Shown here: piece after piece, positions 57,401 to 64,000 of the stretch
How the letters are laid out: the number at the start of each line of letters is the position of its first letter
Position numbering within the stretch: the first letter of the stretch is position 1
From: Cupriavidus necator
Lineage (GTDB): Bacteria; Pseudomonadota; Gammaproteobacteria; Burkholderiales; Burkholderiaceae
Assembly (NCBI RefSeq): GCF_013141915.1
Contig: NZ_SROX01000004.1
Span: 186,001-250,000 of the forward strand
Direction of reading: 5' to 3'
DNA: 64,000 bases
Program-made: the position numbers and the translations under genes
Notes under the pieces: model-generated
The model's input: the letters and a program-made list of their open reading frames with translations, nothing else
Told to the model about the DNA's origin: nothing
Databases searched by the model: none

Positions 57401-57610
57401 GTCGGTAACCTGGACCGCGATCTGCTCGGCGGTGGCGCCCGGCCAGAAGGCCTGCACCACCATCACGCGGAAGGTGAACGGCGGATCCTCGTCCTGGCCC
57501 AGCTGGAAGAACGCCAGCAGGCCGCCGAGCAGCAGCACCACCAGCAGGTAGCGGGTCAGCGGCTGGTGTTCGAGCGCCCAGCGCGACAGGTTGAAGCGGG
57601 AATGGTCCAT
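54497..57610 (-). CDS. RND efflux inner-membrane transporter
   Basis: 1037 aa from the ATG at 57608-57610, 4 bases after the adaptor stop. Twelve membrane helices and two large periplasmic loops are expected. TM4 carries the proton-relay pair in ALGLLVDDAIIAVEMM. The N-terminus lacks the AcrB PIFAWV opening and instead reads LSRWALEHQPLTRYLLVVLL, as in a less studied RND branch. The family exports drugs or other amphiphiles with an adaptor and an outer-membrane channel. No channel gene is adjacent. Confidence 0.92.
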   Translation of the reverse strand: MDHSRFNLSRWALEHQPLTRYLLVVLLLGGLLAFFQLGQDEDPPFTFRVMVVQAFWPGATAEQIAVQVTDKIERQLQEVPYADKIRSFSKPGETTVIFQLKDTSPARETAQVWYTVRKKIGDIQQTLPAGVRGPFFNDEFGDVYGTIYALSADGFNYKELREYADLVRQELLRVPSVAKVSLIGLQDEKVYIEFNQARFAQLGLDLNAIADQISQQNNLSGSGVLVTPTDNLQVRLSGQFASVEDLENLVLRGPNGIANIRLGDIAHVYRGYVDPTQARMRFNGKDVIGLGISMQKGGDIIELGKNLRAVFGRLRGQLPVGIEMAQVQDQPEAVQRSVGEFVRVLIEAVVIVLAVSFVSLGLHTRPLRLDVRPGLVVALTIPLVLAVTFLFMNIFGIGLHKISLGALIVALGLLVDDAIIAVEMMVRKLEEGFSKMEAATFAYTSTAMPMLTGTLITAAGFLPVGLARSTVGEYTFAIFAVTALALVLSWLAAVYFTPYLGYLLLKTRGADAGEAHEVFDTPFYARFRRLVDWCVTWRKLVIVITLVAFGLGLYAFKFVEKQFFPDSSRPELMVELWMPEGTSFAQMETEAKRFEQRIGKDQQVASLTTFVGTGAPRFYLPLDQIFPQSNVAQVIVMPASTEVRDALRRRIIQLLDAEFPYLRGRVKLLPNGPPVAYPVQFRVIGPDAAGVRRLADQVKAEMRANPNTVGVNDNWNENVKMLRLEIDQDKARALGVTTQAIARVTQTVLSGVPVGQYRDGDKLIDILMRTPRNERDAISDLNNLLVPTNTGRVVPLTQVARVALRSEPGVVWRENRDFGVTVQADVVDGIQGPTVTAQINPKLDTLRAQLPPGYRITVAGAEEESGKAGASIAAQLPLCIFIIFTLLMLQLHSFSRAAMVFLTGPLGLIGAAATLLLLRAPMGFVAQLGITALLGMIIRNSVILVDQIEQDVRAGVPPWTAIVEAAVRRFRPIILTAAAAVLAMIPLSRSMFWGPMAVAIMGGLIIATVLTLLFLPALYAAWFRVRRPEEGPGAVAV

Positions 57611-57614
57611 CCGC

Positions 57615-58760
57615 TCAACCCTGCTTCGGGGTGGCGGCCGCTGTCGAGGCCGGCGTAACCGTCTGCAGCGGGCGCACCTTCTGCCCGGGGCGCAGCAGGT
57701 GCACGCCCGCGGTGACGATGGTCTGGCCCGGCGCCAGGCCCTGCCGCACCTCGATCTCGTTGCCGATGGCATCCCCCAGTGTCACCGCCACCGGCTTCAC
57801 CGTGCCGGACGCGTTGTCGTAGACCCAGACCTGGTCGCGCCCCTGCTCCTGCAGCAACGCTGTCAGCGGTACCCGGATCGCCGTGGCGGCACCGGTGCGC
57901 ACGAAGGTCACCACCGCGGTCATGCCCAGCTTCAGATCGGGGGGCGGGTTGGGCACGCTCACGCGGGTGGCATAGGTGCGCGTGACCGGATCGGCCGCGG
58001 CGGCGATCTCGCGCACGCGGCCGGGCAGCGCGCGCTGCGGCTCGGCCCAGGTATGGACGGTCACGTCGGTCAGTCCGCGCAGGAGGCCGACCTGGTCCTC
58101 GGGCAGGCCGATGGCCACTTCCTTCTCGGCGGTCTGCGCCACCCGCACCACCGGCTGGCCCGGCGTGACCACCTGCCCCACCTCGGCGTCGATGGCGGTG
58201 ACCACGCCGTCGGCGTCGGCATGGAGCACGGCATAGGCGGTCTGGTTGGACTGGCTGCGCAGCCCGGCCTGCGCCTGGCGCAGCCGCGCTTCGGCGGCAT
58301 CGAAAGTGGCTTGTCGGCGGTGCCGCTCGGCAGCGCTGATAAAGCCCTTGGCGAACAGGTCGTTGTAGCGCTTCAGGTCGGCCGCGGCGAGGTCGCGGTC
58401 GGTCCGGGCGGCTTCGAACTGGGCGCGCGAACCGGCTTCAGCCAGCGACAGGTCGGTCGGATCCAGCCGCGCCAGCGGCTGGCCCTTGCTGACCACGGCG
58501 CCGACATCCACCAGCCGCGCGGCGATCTTGCCGCCGACGCGGAACCCCAGCCGTGACTCCACGCGCGGACGCACATCGCCGGAAAACTCGAAGGCGGTCT
58601 TGCCGCTGTGCTGGCTGAGCTGCATCATGCGCACCGGGCGGATCTCCGGCGCGGGCTCGGGCCGCTTGCCGCAGCCGCCCAGGACCAGCGCACCGGCCAG
58701 CGACAGCGCCGCCGCGGCCATGCCACGCGCGGCGCGCCTGGCCAGCCGGTGCGGCGTCAT
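57615..58760 (-). CDS. RND efflux periplasmic adaptor, lipoprotein
   Basis: 381 aa from the ATG at 58758-58760. A signal peptide ends at the lipobox LVLGGC (Cys30), so it is lipid-anchored to the inner membrane. The barrel-sandwich and alpha-hairpin region includes GGKIAARLVDVGAVVSKGQP and a long coiled hairpin rich in Ala/Arg. It starts the two-gene operon with the RND pump. Confidence 0.9.
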   Translation of the reverse strand: MTPHRLARRAARGMAAAALSLAGALVLGGCGKRPEPAPEIRPVRMMQLSQHSGKTAFEFSGDVRPRVESRLGFRVGGKIAARLVDVGAVVSKGQPLARLDPTDLSLAEAGSRAQFEAARTDRDLAAADLKRYNDLFAKGFISAAERHRRQATFDAAEARLRQAQAGLRSQSNQTAYAVLHADADGVVTAIDAEVGQVVTPGQPVVRVAQTAEKEVAIGLPEDQVGLLRGLTDVTVHTWAEPQRALPGRVREIAAAADPVTRTYATRVSVPNPPPDLKLGMTAVVTFVRTGAATAIRVPLTALLQEQGRDQVWVYDNASGTVKPVAVTLGDAIGNEIEVRQGLAPGQTIVTAGVHLLRPGQKVRPLQTVTPASTAAATPKQG

Positions 58761-58945
58761 GAGGACGGGGGTATCTGCAGCCGCAACTTCCGGCACTTGG
58801 CAAAGCACTGGCATCGGTAGGCAACGAGTCGGATGGGCACAACTGGAAAGCTGGCCGGTCGCAGCGGCCGTTCGCGCCGCGCCACGTGGGCGGGCTGTCG
58901 GTGGGCTGCACGGACGCGCCGGAAGCCGGCGACGAGCAATAAATA

Positions 58946-58959
58946 ACTTGCCGGTCAGT
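58946..58959. promoter_or_regulatory. Imperfect palindrome upstream of the RND operon
   Basis: ACTTGCCGGTCAGT is a degenerate palindrome around CCGG in an AT-rich patch 186 bases before the adaptor start. TetR-type efflux regulators often bind such sites, but no TetR gene is nearby. The rest of the 414-base stretch 58761-59174 shows no gene. Confidence 0.35.
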
Positions 58960-59174
58960 AATATAACGACCGCCTCGGGGTGCGTCAAACGGCAGGCGAC
59001 GAAACGGCTGGAAGGAAGCCTCAGTTGCCATCTTGAGCGGCGAACTGCGCCAGCACGCACCAGGGCAGCCCGCCTGCCGATGCTACAATCCGGCGCGCCG
59101 CTGCGGCTGCGTCGCGGTTTTTGCGCATCGGCCCGCCCCGCCCCGCATCCTCCAATCTTCGACCAGAGACCGGC

Positions 59175-60011
59175 GTGACGCCCGATCAGTATTGCCAAGA
59201 GAAAGTCGCCCAGAGCGGCTCGAGCTTCTACTACAGCTTCCTGTTCCTGCCGGCCGAGCGCCGCCGCGCCATCACCGCGCTGTACGCCTGGTGCCGCGAA
59301 GTCGACGACGTGGTCGACGACACCCATGACGCCGCCCTGGCGCACCAGCAGCTCGACTGGTGGCGCGCCGAGCTGCGCCGCCTGTTCGACGGCGCGCCCA
59401 CCCATCCCACCACCCAGGCCTTGCAGCCGCACGTCGCCAGCGCCGGCCTGAGCCAGGCCGAAATGGCCGAGGTGCTGGAAGGCATGGAGATGGACCTGAC
59501 CCAGACCCGCTACCTGGACGAGGCCGGCCTGGCGCGCTACTGCCACTGCGTCGCCGGGGTGGTCGGCACGCTCAGTGCGCGCCTGTTCGGCTACACCGAT
59601 CCGCAGACGCTGGTCTTTGCCGAAAAGCTGGGCCAGTCGCTGCAGCTGGTCAATATCCTGCGCGATGTCGGCGAGGACGCACGGCGCGGGCGCATCTACC
59701 TGCCGGTCAATACGCTGCAGCAATTCCAGGTCCCGGCATCCGAGATCCTCAAGGGCGAGCATTCGGAGCGCTTTGTCGCCCTGATGCAATACCACGCCGG
59801 CCGGGCGCGCGCGCTGTACCATGAGGCGCTGGCGCTGCTGCCCCGGCAGGACCGCCGCGCCCAGCGCGCCGGCCTGCTGATGGGCGCGATCTATCATGCG
59901 CTGCTCGATGAACTGGAAGCCAGCCAGTTCCAGGTGCTGAACCAGCGCATCGCGCTGACGCCGCTGCGCAAGCTGTGGATCGCCTGGAAGACCTGGGTGC
60001 GCAACAGCTAG
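59175..60011 (+). CDS. hpnD: HpnD, presqualene diphosphate synthase
   Basis: 278 aa from a GTG at 59175. Squalene/phytoene synthase family: first Asp-rich motif DDVVDD (residues 44-49), second NILRDVGEDARRGRIYLP (about residue 165). It condenses two farnesyl diphosphates to presqualene diphosphate in the HpnDCE hopanoid route. HpnC and HpnE are not adjacent. Start chosen because PETGVTPDQYCQ homology begins here and upstream codons look random. Confidence 0.88.
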   Translation: MTPDQYCQEKVAQSGSSFYYSFLFLPAERRRAITALYAWCREVDDVVDDTHDAALAHQQLDWWRAELRRLFDGAPTHPTTQALQPHVASAGLSQAEMAEVLEGMEMDLTQTRYLDEAGLARYCHCVAGVVGTLSARLFGYTDPQTLVFAEKLGQSLQLVNILRDVGEDARRGRIYLPVNTLQQFQVPASEILKGEHSERFVALMQYHAGRARALYHEALALLPRQDRRAQRAGLLMGAIYHALLDELEASQFQVLNQRIALTPLRKLWIAWKTWVRNS

Positions 60012-60063
60012 CGCGCAGACCACGCCTGCCGTCCCCGATCCACTTGTCTCCAGCCGTACCGCC

Positions 60064-61326
60064 ATGACGCAGACCTCCGCCGCCCTCGGCGACACCATCC
60101 TCGCCCATGCCGACGCACTCGCCCGTTTCTCCGACATGGAGGGCGGCCTGACCTGCGCCTACCTGACCCCGGCGCACCGCGCCGCGCAAGCCCTGCTGGC
60201 GCAGTGGATGGAAGCCGCCGGCATGCAGGTGCGCATCGATGCCATCGGCAATGTCATCGGCCGCTACGCCGCCGATGCGGCCGTGCGCGATGCCCGCGTG
60301 CTGATGACCGGCTCGCACTTCGACACGGTGCGCAATGGCGGGCGCTATGACGGCCGGCTGGGCATCCTGCTGCCGATCGCCGTGGTCGGTGCGCTCAACC
60401 AGGCCGGCATCCGCCTGCCCTATCACCTCGAAGTGGTGGGGTTCGCCGAAGAGGAAGGGTTGCGCTTCAAGACCAGCTTCCTGGCCAGCAGCGTGCTGGC
60501 CGGGCGCTTCGACGCCGCCCTGCTCGATCGCCAGGATGCGGACGGCGTCACGTTGCGCGAAGCGCTGGCCGCATCCGGCCTGCCCGGCGCCGGCGACCTG
60601 CAAGCGCTGCGCGCGGCGGCGCTCGACCCCGCGTCGCTGCTGGGCTTTGTCGAAGTGCATATCGAACAGGGCCCGGTGCTGCTGCACCATGGCCTGCCGC
60701 TGGGCGTGGTCACGCAGATTGCCGGCAGCAGCCGTTTCCTGGTGCGCGTCGAAGGCCTCGCCAGCCACGCCGGCACCACGCCGATGGGCATGCGCCGCGA
60801 CGCCGCGGCAGGCGCGGCCGAGATGATCCTGCTGGTGGAGCAGCGCTGCGCTGCGGCGCCGACGCTGGTCGGCACGGTGGGCCAGCTGCAGGTGCCGGAC
60901 GGGTCAAGCAATGTCATCCCGGCGGCCTGCACCTTTTCAATGGACATTCGCGCCGGCGAGGACGGCATCCGCGAAGACGCCATCGCCGACATCGTGGCCG
61001 GCATCGCGCAGATTGCCGAGCGCCGCGGGCTGACCGCGCAGGTGGAGCGCGTGCCGCCGGTCAACAATGCGCCGTGCGCGCGCTGGCTGATGGATCAGTT
61101 CGGGGCAGTGCTGAAAAAGCGCGGCCTGCAGGCGTTTGAGCTGCCGTCGGGGGCCGGCCATGACGCCATGATGATGCAGCGGATCACCGACGTGGCGATG
61201 CTGTTCGTGCGGTGCGGCAATGGCGGCATCAGCCACAACCCGCTTGAGACCATCACGGCCGACGATGCGCAGCTGGCCGCTGAGGTTTTTGTGGATTTCC
61301 TGCGCCACTTCCAGCCGCGCGGCTAG
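60064..61326 (+). CDS. M20-family Zn-dependent amidase/hydantoinase (allantoate/N-carbamoyl type)
   Basis: 420 aa. The metal-binding motifs are GSHFDTVRNGGRYDGRLG (about residue 82), the acid pair in GFAEEEGLRF (about residue 128), EVHIEQGPVL (about residue 200) and ISHNPLE near the C-terminus. A dimerisation insert lies between (SHAGTTPMGMRRDAAAGA). It hydrolyses N-carbamoyl groups, as in allantoate or ureidopropionate degradation. It lies 52 bases after hpnD; functional link unlikely. Confidence 0.87.
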   Translation: MTQTSAALGDTILAHADALARFSDMEGGLTCAYLTPAHRAAQALLAQWMEAAGMQVRIDAIGNVIGRYAADAAVRDARVLMTGSHFDTVRNGGRYDGRLGILLPIAVVGALNQAGIRLPYHLEVVGFAEEEGLRFKTSFLASSVLAGRFDAALLDRQDADGVTLREALAASGLPGAGDLQALRAAALDPASLLGFVEVHIEQGPVLLHHGLPLGVVTQIAGSSRFLVRVEGLASHAGTTPMGMRRDAAAGAAEMILLVEQRCAAAPTLVGTVGQLQVPDGSSNVIPAACTFSMDIRAGEDGIREDAIADIVAGIAQIAERRGLTAQVERVPPVNNAPCARWLMDQFGAVLKKRGLQAFELPSGAGHDAMMMQRITDVAMLFVRCGNGGISHNPLETITADDAQLAAEVFVDFLRHFQPRG

Positions 61327-61353
61327 ACACGCGCAAGGCCCGGCGGCGACGGG

Positions 61354-61701
61354 TCAGCCGCCCTGGTAGATGTCGCGGCCGAAGTCGTAGAGGTTCTTGC
61401 GCAGGCGGCGGCGCTCGTCCGGCGACAGGCGCGAGCCACCACGCTCCTCGCCGCGCCGGCGCTCCGCCTCGCGCTGCTCGGCGCGGTGGCGCTCGGCACG
61501 GGCGCGGGCCTCGCGCTGGCTGTTGCCCGGATCGCTCGCCTGTGCCGACGAGTAGCGCTTGAGCAAGTGGGCCATTCCCGCCGATTGCGCGCGCGCCGTC
61601 CCGGCCGGCATGCACAGCGCCAGCACGGCCAGCGCCAGCGCAAGGCATGCGCCGGCGATACCATGCTGCGGATCCCCGTGCCGGGTTCGGTTCACTTTCA
61701 T
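61354..61701 (-). CDS. Small secreted, highly charged protein, function unknown
   Basis: 115 aa from the ATG at 61699-61701. Signal peptide about residues 1-39 ending ARAQ, then a strongly basic/acidic helical region (EARARAERHRAEQREAERRR) and a C-terminal RLSPDERRRLRKNLYDFGRD. The latter recalls the DUF-type EF-hand-free SPEERRRLR motif of small periplasmic proteins. It converges on the M20 gene (27-base gap). No function assigned. Confidence 0.65.
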   Translation of the reverse strand: MKVNRTRHGDPQHGIAGACLALALAVLALCMPAGTARAQSAGMAHLLKRYSSAQASDPGNSQREARARAERHRAEQREAERRRGEERGGSRLSPDERRRLRKNLYDFGRDIYQGG

Positions 61702-62001
61702 TGATAATGGCGGTCTTGGCTTCGCGATCGGGCAGTGATCGGACCGCCCTGAAGCCCGGGATTCCGATACCCGCCCGGCGCCGCATCCTCTGCAAGCATT
61801 GCGCCAGCAGGGCTGGACGGGCTGGCGGAAGCCGTGGATCGTCCGGCGAAAATGCGCGGAAAACTGCCGCGCACGGCGCCGAAAAGGACGGATTGCGCAG
61901 TGTAATCGCACGATTGGTGCACACTGCCATACCACGGGGTAAAGTATGTAACGTTTTGTTAAGCCATTTTGAGCGAAAGCGATAGTCGCTAAGATACCGC
62001 C

Positions 62002-62724
62002 ATGGAAAATACCAGCCACAAGATTCTTGTCGTCGACGATGACCCGCGTCTGCGCGATTTGCTGCGCCGCTATCTGGGCGAACAGGGTTTCACCGTGCTG
62101 GTGGCGGAAAACGCCACCGCGATGAACAAGCTCTGGCTGCGCGAGCGTTTCGACCTGCTGGTGCTGGACCTGATGATGCCGGGCGAAGACGGCCTGTCGA
62201 TCTGCCGCCGGCTGCGCGGTGCCAACGACCAGACCCCGATCATCATGCTCACCGCCAAGGGCGAGGACGTGGACCGCATCGTCGGCCTGGAGATGGGCGC
62301 CGACGATTACCTGCCCAAGCCGTTCAATCCGCGCGAACTGATTGCGCGCATCCACGCGGTGCTGCGTCGCAAGGGCCCGGCCGAAGTGCCCGGGGCCCCG
62401 TCGGAAACCCCCGAGACCTTCGCCTTCGGCGACTTCGTGCTGAACCTGGCCACGCGCACGCTGACCAAGAACGACGAGGAAATCACGCTGACTACCGGCG
62501 AGTTCTCGGTGCTGAAGGTGTTCGCCCGCCATCCGCGCCAGCCGCTGTCGCGCGAAAAGCTGATGGAAATGGCGCGCGGCCGCGAATATGAAGTGTTCGA
62601 TCGCAGCCTGGACGTTCAGATCTCGCGCCTGCGCAAGCTGATCGAGCCGGACCCCAGCAACCCCCGTTTTATCCAGACGGTGTGGGGCCTGGGCTATGTC
62701 TTCATTCCCGATGGCGTGAAATAA
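62002..62724 (+). CDS. ompR: OmpR-family response regulator
   Basis: 240 aa. Receiver domain with acidic pocket VVDDDPRLRD (residues 11-19), phospho-acceptor Asp56 (LVLDLMMPGEDG) and Lys106 (LPKPFNPRE). The winged-HTH output domain ends FIQTVWGLGYVFIPDG. Length and sequence fit OmpR. It is followed by an EnvZ-like kinase 24 bases downstream. The 300-base region before it (61702-62001) contains no other gene. Confidence 0.93.
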   Translation: MENTSHKILVVDDDPRLRDLLRRYLGEQGFTVLVAENATAMNKLWLRERFDLLVLDLMMPGEDGLSICRRLRGANDQTPIIMLTAKGEDVDRIVGLEMGADDYLPKPFNPRELIARIHAVLRRKGPAEVPGAPSETPETFAFGDFVLNLATRTLTKNDEEITLTTGEFSVLKVFARHPRQPLSREKLMEMARGREYEVFDRSLDVQISRLRKLIEPDPSNPRFIQTVWGLGYVFIPDGVK

Positions 62725-62748
62725 CCGAGTGCGGCCGCTGTTCCCATC

Positions 62749-64000
62749 GTGGCGACCGTAATCGGCCGTACCGCAACGCGGTTCTTTGGTTCGCTGTTCT
62801 GGCGGACCTTCATGCTGATCGCGCTGTTGCTGGCCATCTCGCTGGGCATCTGGTTCCAGAGCTACCGGCTGTTCGAACGCGCCCCGCGCGCGCAGCAGAT
62901 CGCGATGCAGGTGGTCAGCGTGGTCAAGCTCACGCGCGCCGCGCTGCTGTATTCCGACCCCGCGCGGCGCCGCTTCCTGCTGCTGGACCTGGTGCAGAAC
63001 GAAGGCATCAAGGTCTATCCGCGCGAGAAGGACGACGACTTCGCCGCGCCCACCGCTAATCCGTTCCTGACCTCGCTGGTGCAGCAGGAGATCCGCAGCC
63101 GCCTGGGCGAGGACACCGTGCTGGCCACCACCGTCAACGACATCCCCGGCGTGTGGGTCAGCTTCGAGATCGAGGGCGACGACTACTGGGTCGCGATCAG
63201 CCCGGAGCGCTTCGAGCGCGTGCCCGGCATCCAGTGGCTGTGGTGGAGCATTGCCGCGCTGCTGCTGTCGATTATCGGCGCGGCATTTATCACTGCGCGC
63301 GTCAACTACCCGCTCAAGCGGCTGGCCAACGCCGCGCGCGCCATCGGTGCGGGCGGCGATCCGCCGCCGCTGCCCGAGCACGGTGCCAGCGAAGTGGCGC
63401 TGGCCAACCACAGCTTCAACCAGATGGTGCGCGACCTGCGCCAGCTTGACGACGACCGCGTGGTGATGCTGGCCGGCATCTCGCATGACCTGCGCACGCC
63501 ATTGACGCGACTGCGACTGGAAACCGAGATGTCGCCGATGGACGGCACCACGCGCGACGCCATGATCGCCGACATCGAGCAGATGGACGCCATCATCGGC
63601 CAGTTCCTCAATTACGCGCGACCGCCGCTCGATACGGTCGAGCCGGTGGACCTGTCGGCGCTGGTGCACGATGCGGTCGGGGTCTATGCCGCGCACGACG
63701 ATGTGCGCGTGCATGTGCGCGCCAACGAGCCGGTGATGGCGGTCGCCAACCGCATGGAAGTGCAGCGCATCCTCGACAACCTGGTCGAGAACGCGCGCCG
63801 CTACGCCAAGGACGAGCAGACCGGCATGGCGGTGGTGGAGATTTCCACGCGCGTCGACGACAAGGAAGCCGTGCTGACCGTGGCCGACCACGGCAACGGC
63901 GTGCCTGACGGCCAGCTGTCGCTGCTGACGCGGCCCTTCTACCGGCTCGACGCCGCGCGCAGCGAAGCCAAGGGCGCCGGGCTGGGCATGTCGATCGTCA
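62749..64000 (+). CDS. envZ: EnvZ-like sensor histidine kinase (3' end outside window)
   Basis: 417 codons from a GTG at 62749, the first start after an in-frame stop; still open at the right edge. TM1 lies in FMLIALLLAISLGIW and TM2 in WLWWSIAALLLSIIGAAFI. A HAMP domain follows (RVNYPLKRLANAARAIGAGG). The phospho-acceptor His246 is in ISHDLRTPLTRLR, the N-box in NLVENARRYAK and the G-box in DHGNGVPDG. It phosphorylates the OmpR-like regulator upstream in response to envelope conditions. Only the tail of the ATPase domain is missing. Confidence 0.92.
   Translation, partial: MATVIGRTATRFFGSLFWRTFMLIALLLAISLGIWFQSYRLFERAPRAQQIAMQVVSVVKLTRAALLYSDPARRRFLLLDLVQNEGIKVYPREKDDDFAAPTANPFLTSLVQQEIRSRLGEDTVLATTVNDIPGVWVSFEIEGDDYWVAISPERFERVPGIQWLWWSIAALLLSIIGAAFITARVNYPLKRLANAARAIGAGGDPPPLPEHGASEVALANHSFNQMVRDLRQLDDDRVVMLAGISHDLRTPLTRLRLETEMSPMDGTTRDAMIADIEQMDAIIGQFLNYARPPLDTVEPVDLSALVHDAVGVYAAHDDVRVHVRANEPVMAVANRMEVQRILDNLVENARRYAKDEQTGMAVVEISTRVDDKEAVLTVADHGNGVPDGQLSLLTRPFYRLDAARSEAKGAGLGMSIV

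Overview
The window looks like a chromosomal segment of a high-GC betaproteobacterium of the Burkholderiaceae, most likely Cupriavidus or a close relative. This is inference from content: three Bug/TctC binding proteins, the core order tig-clpP-clpX-lon followed by tRNA-Val, HpnD-type hopanoid synthesis, MnmC/RlmJ and an OmpR/EnvZ-like pair. No rRNA, CRISPR array, intact transposase or intact integrase was seen.

Region 1 (1-17,100) is catabolic and accessory. It holds the tail of a CocE/NonD-like hydrolase, a homodimeric 2-oxoacid dehydrogenase E1 with a convergent Lrp-type regulator, and a Bug-leuC-leuD operon. Next is a probable 4-nitrobenzoate module (pnbB-pnbA with a divergent LysR gene), then a decayed MFS transporter. 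It ends with operon A, six minus-strand genes: Bug, crotonase, ADP-forming acyl-CoA synthetase, alpha/beta hydrolase, MmgE/PrpD, IclR.

Region 2 (about 17,300-43,290) may be a tRNA-Val-borne genomic island. A 24-bp perfect direct repeat with degraded tRNA-like flank lies at 17,300, and its partner lies just 3' of tRNA-Val(TAC) at 43,260. A decayed tyrosine recombinase, a YoeB fragment and a quinone-oxidoreductase fragment sit against the tRNA. The cargo includes operon B (Bug, acyl-CoA synthetase, crotonase, aldehyde dehydrogenase, crotonase; divergent LysR). It also carries an AmrS-type radical SAM protein and a MocR-regulated VOC/LysE/30-aa ORF/PhzF cluster with a perfect 22-bp palindrome. 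Further on are a 2OG-Fe(II) oxygenase facing an NMT1-type ABC transporter that ends in a truncated amidohydrolase, and a respiratory module of di- and triheme cytochromes c with a b(o/a)3-type oxidase.

Region 3 (43,289-64,000) is conserved core: tRNA-Val, lon, clpX, clpP, tig, mnmC, rlmJ, a VanZ-like gene, tRNA-Leu(TAG), a small secreted protein, an RND efflux pair, hpnD, an M20 amidohydrolase, and an OmpR/EnvZ-like pair whose kinase runs off the right edge.
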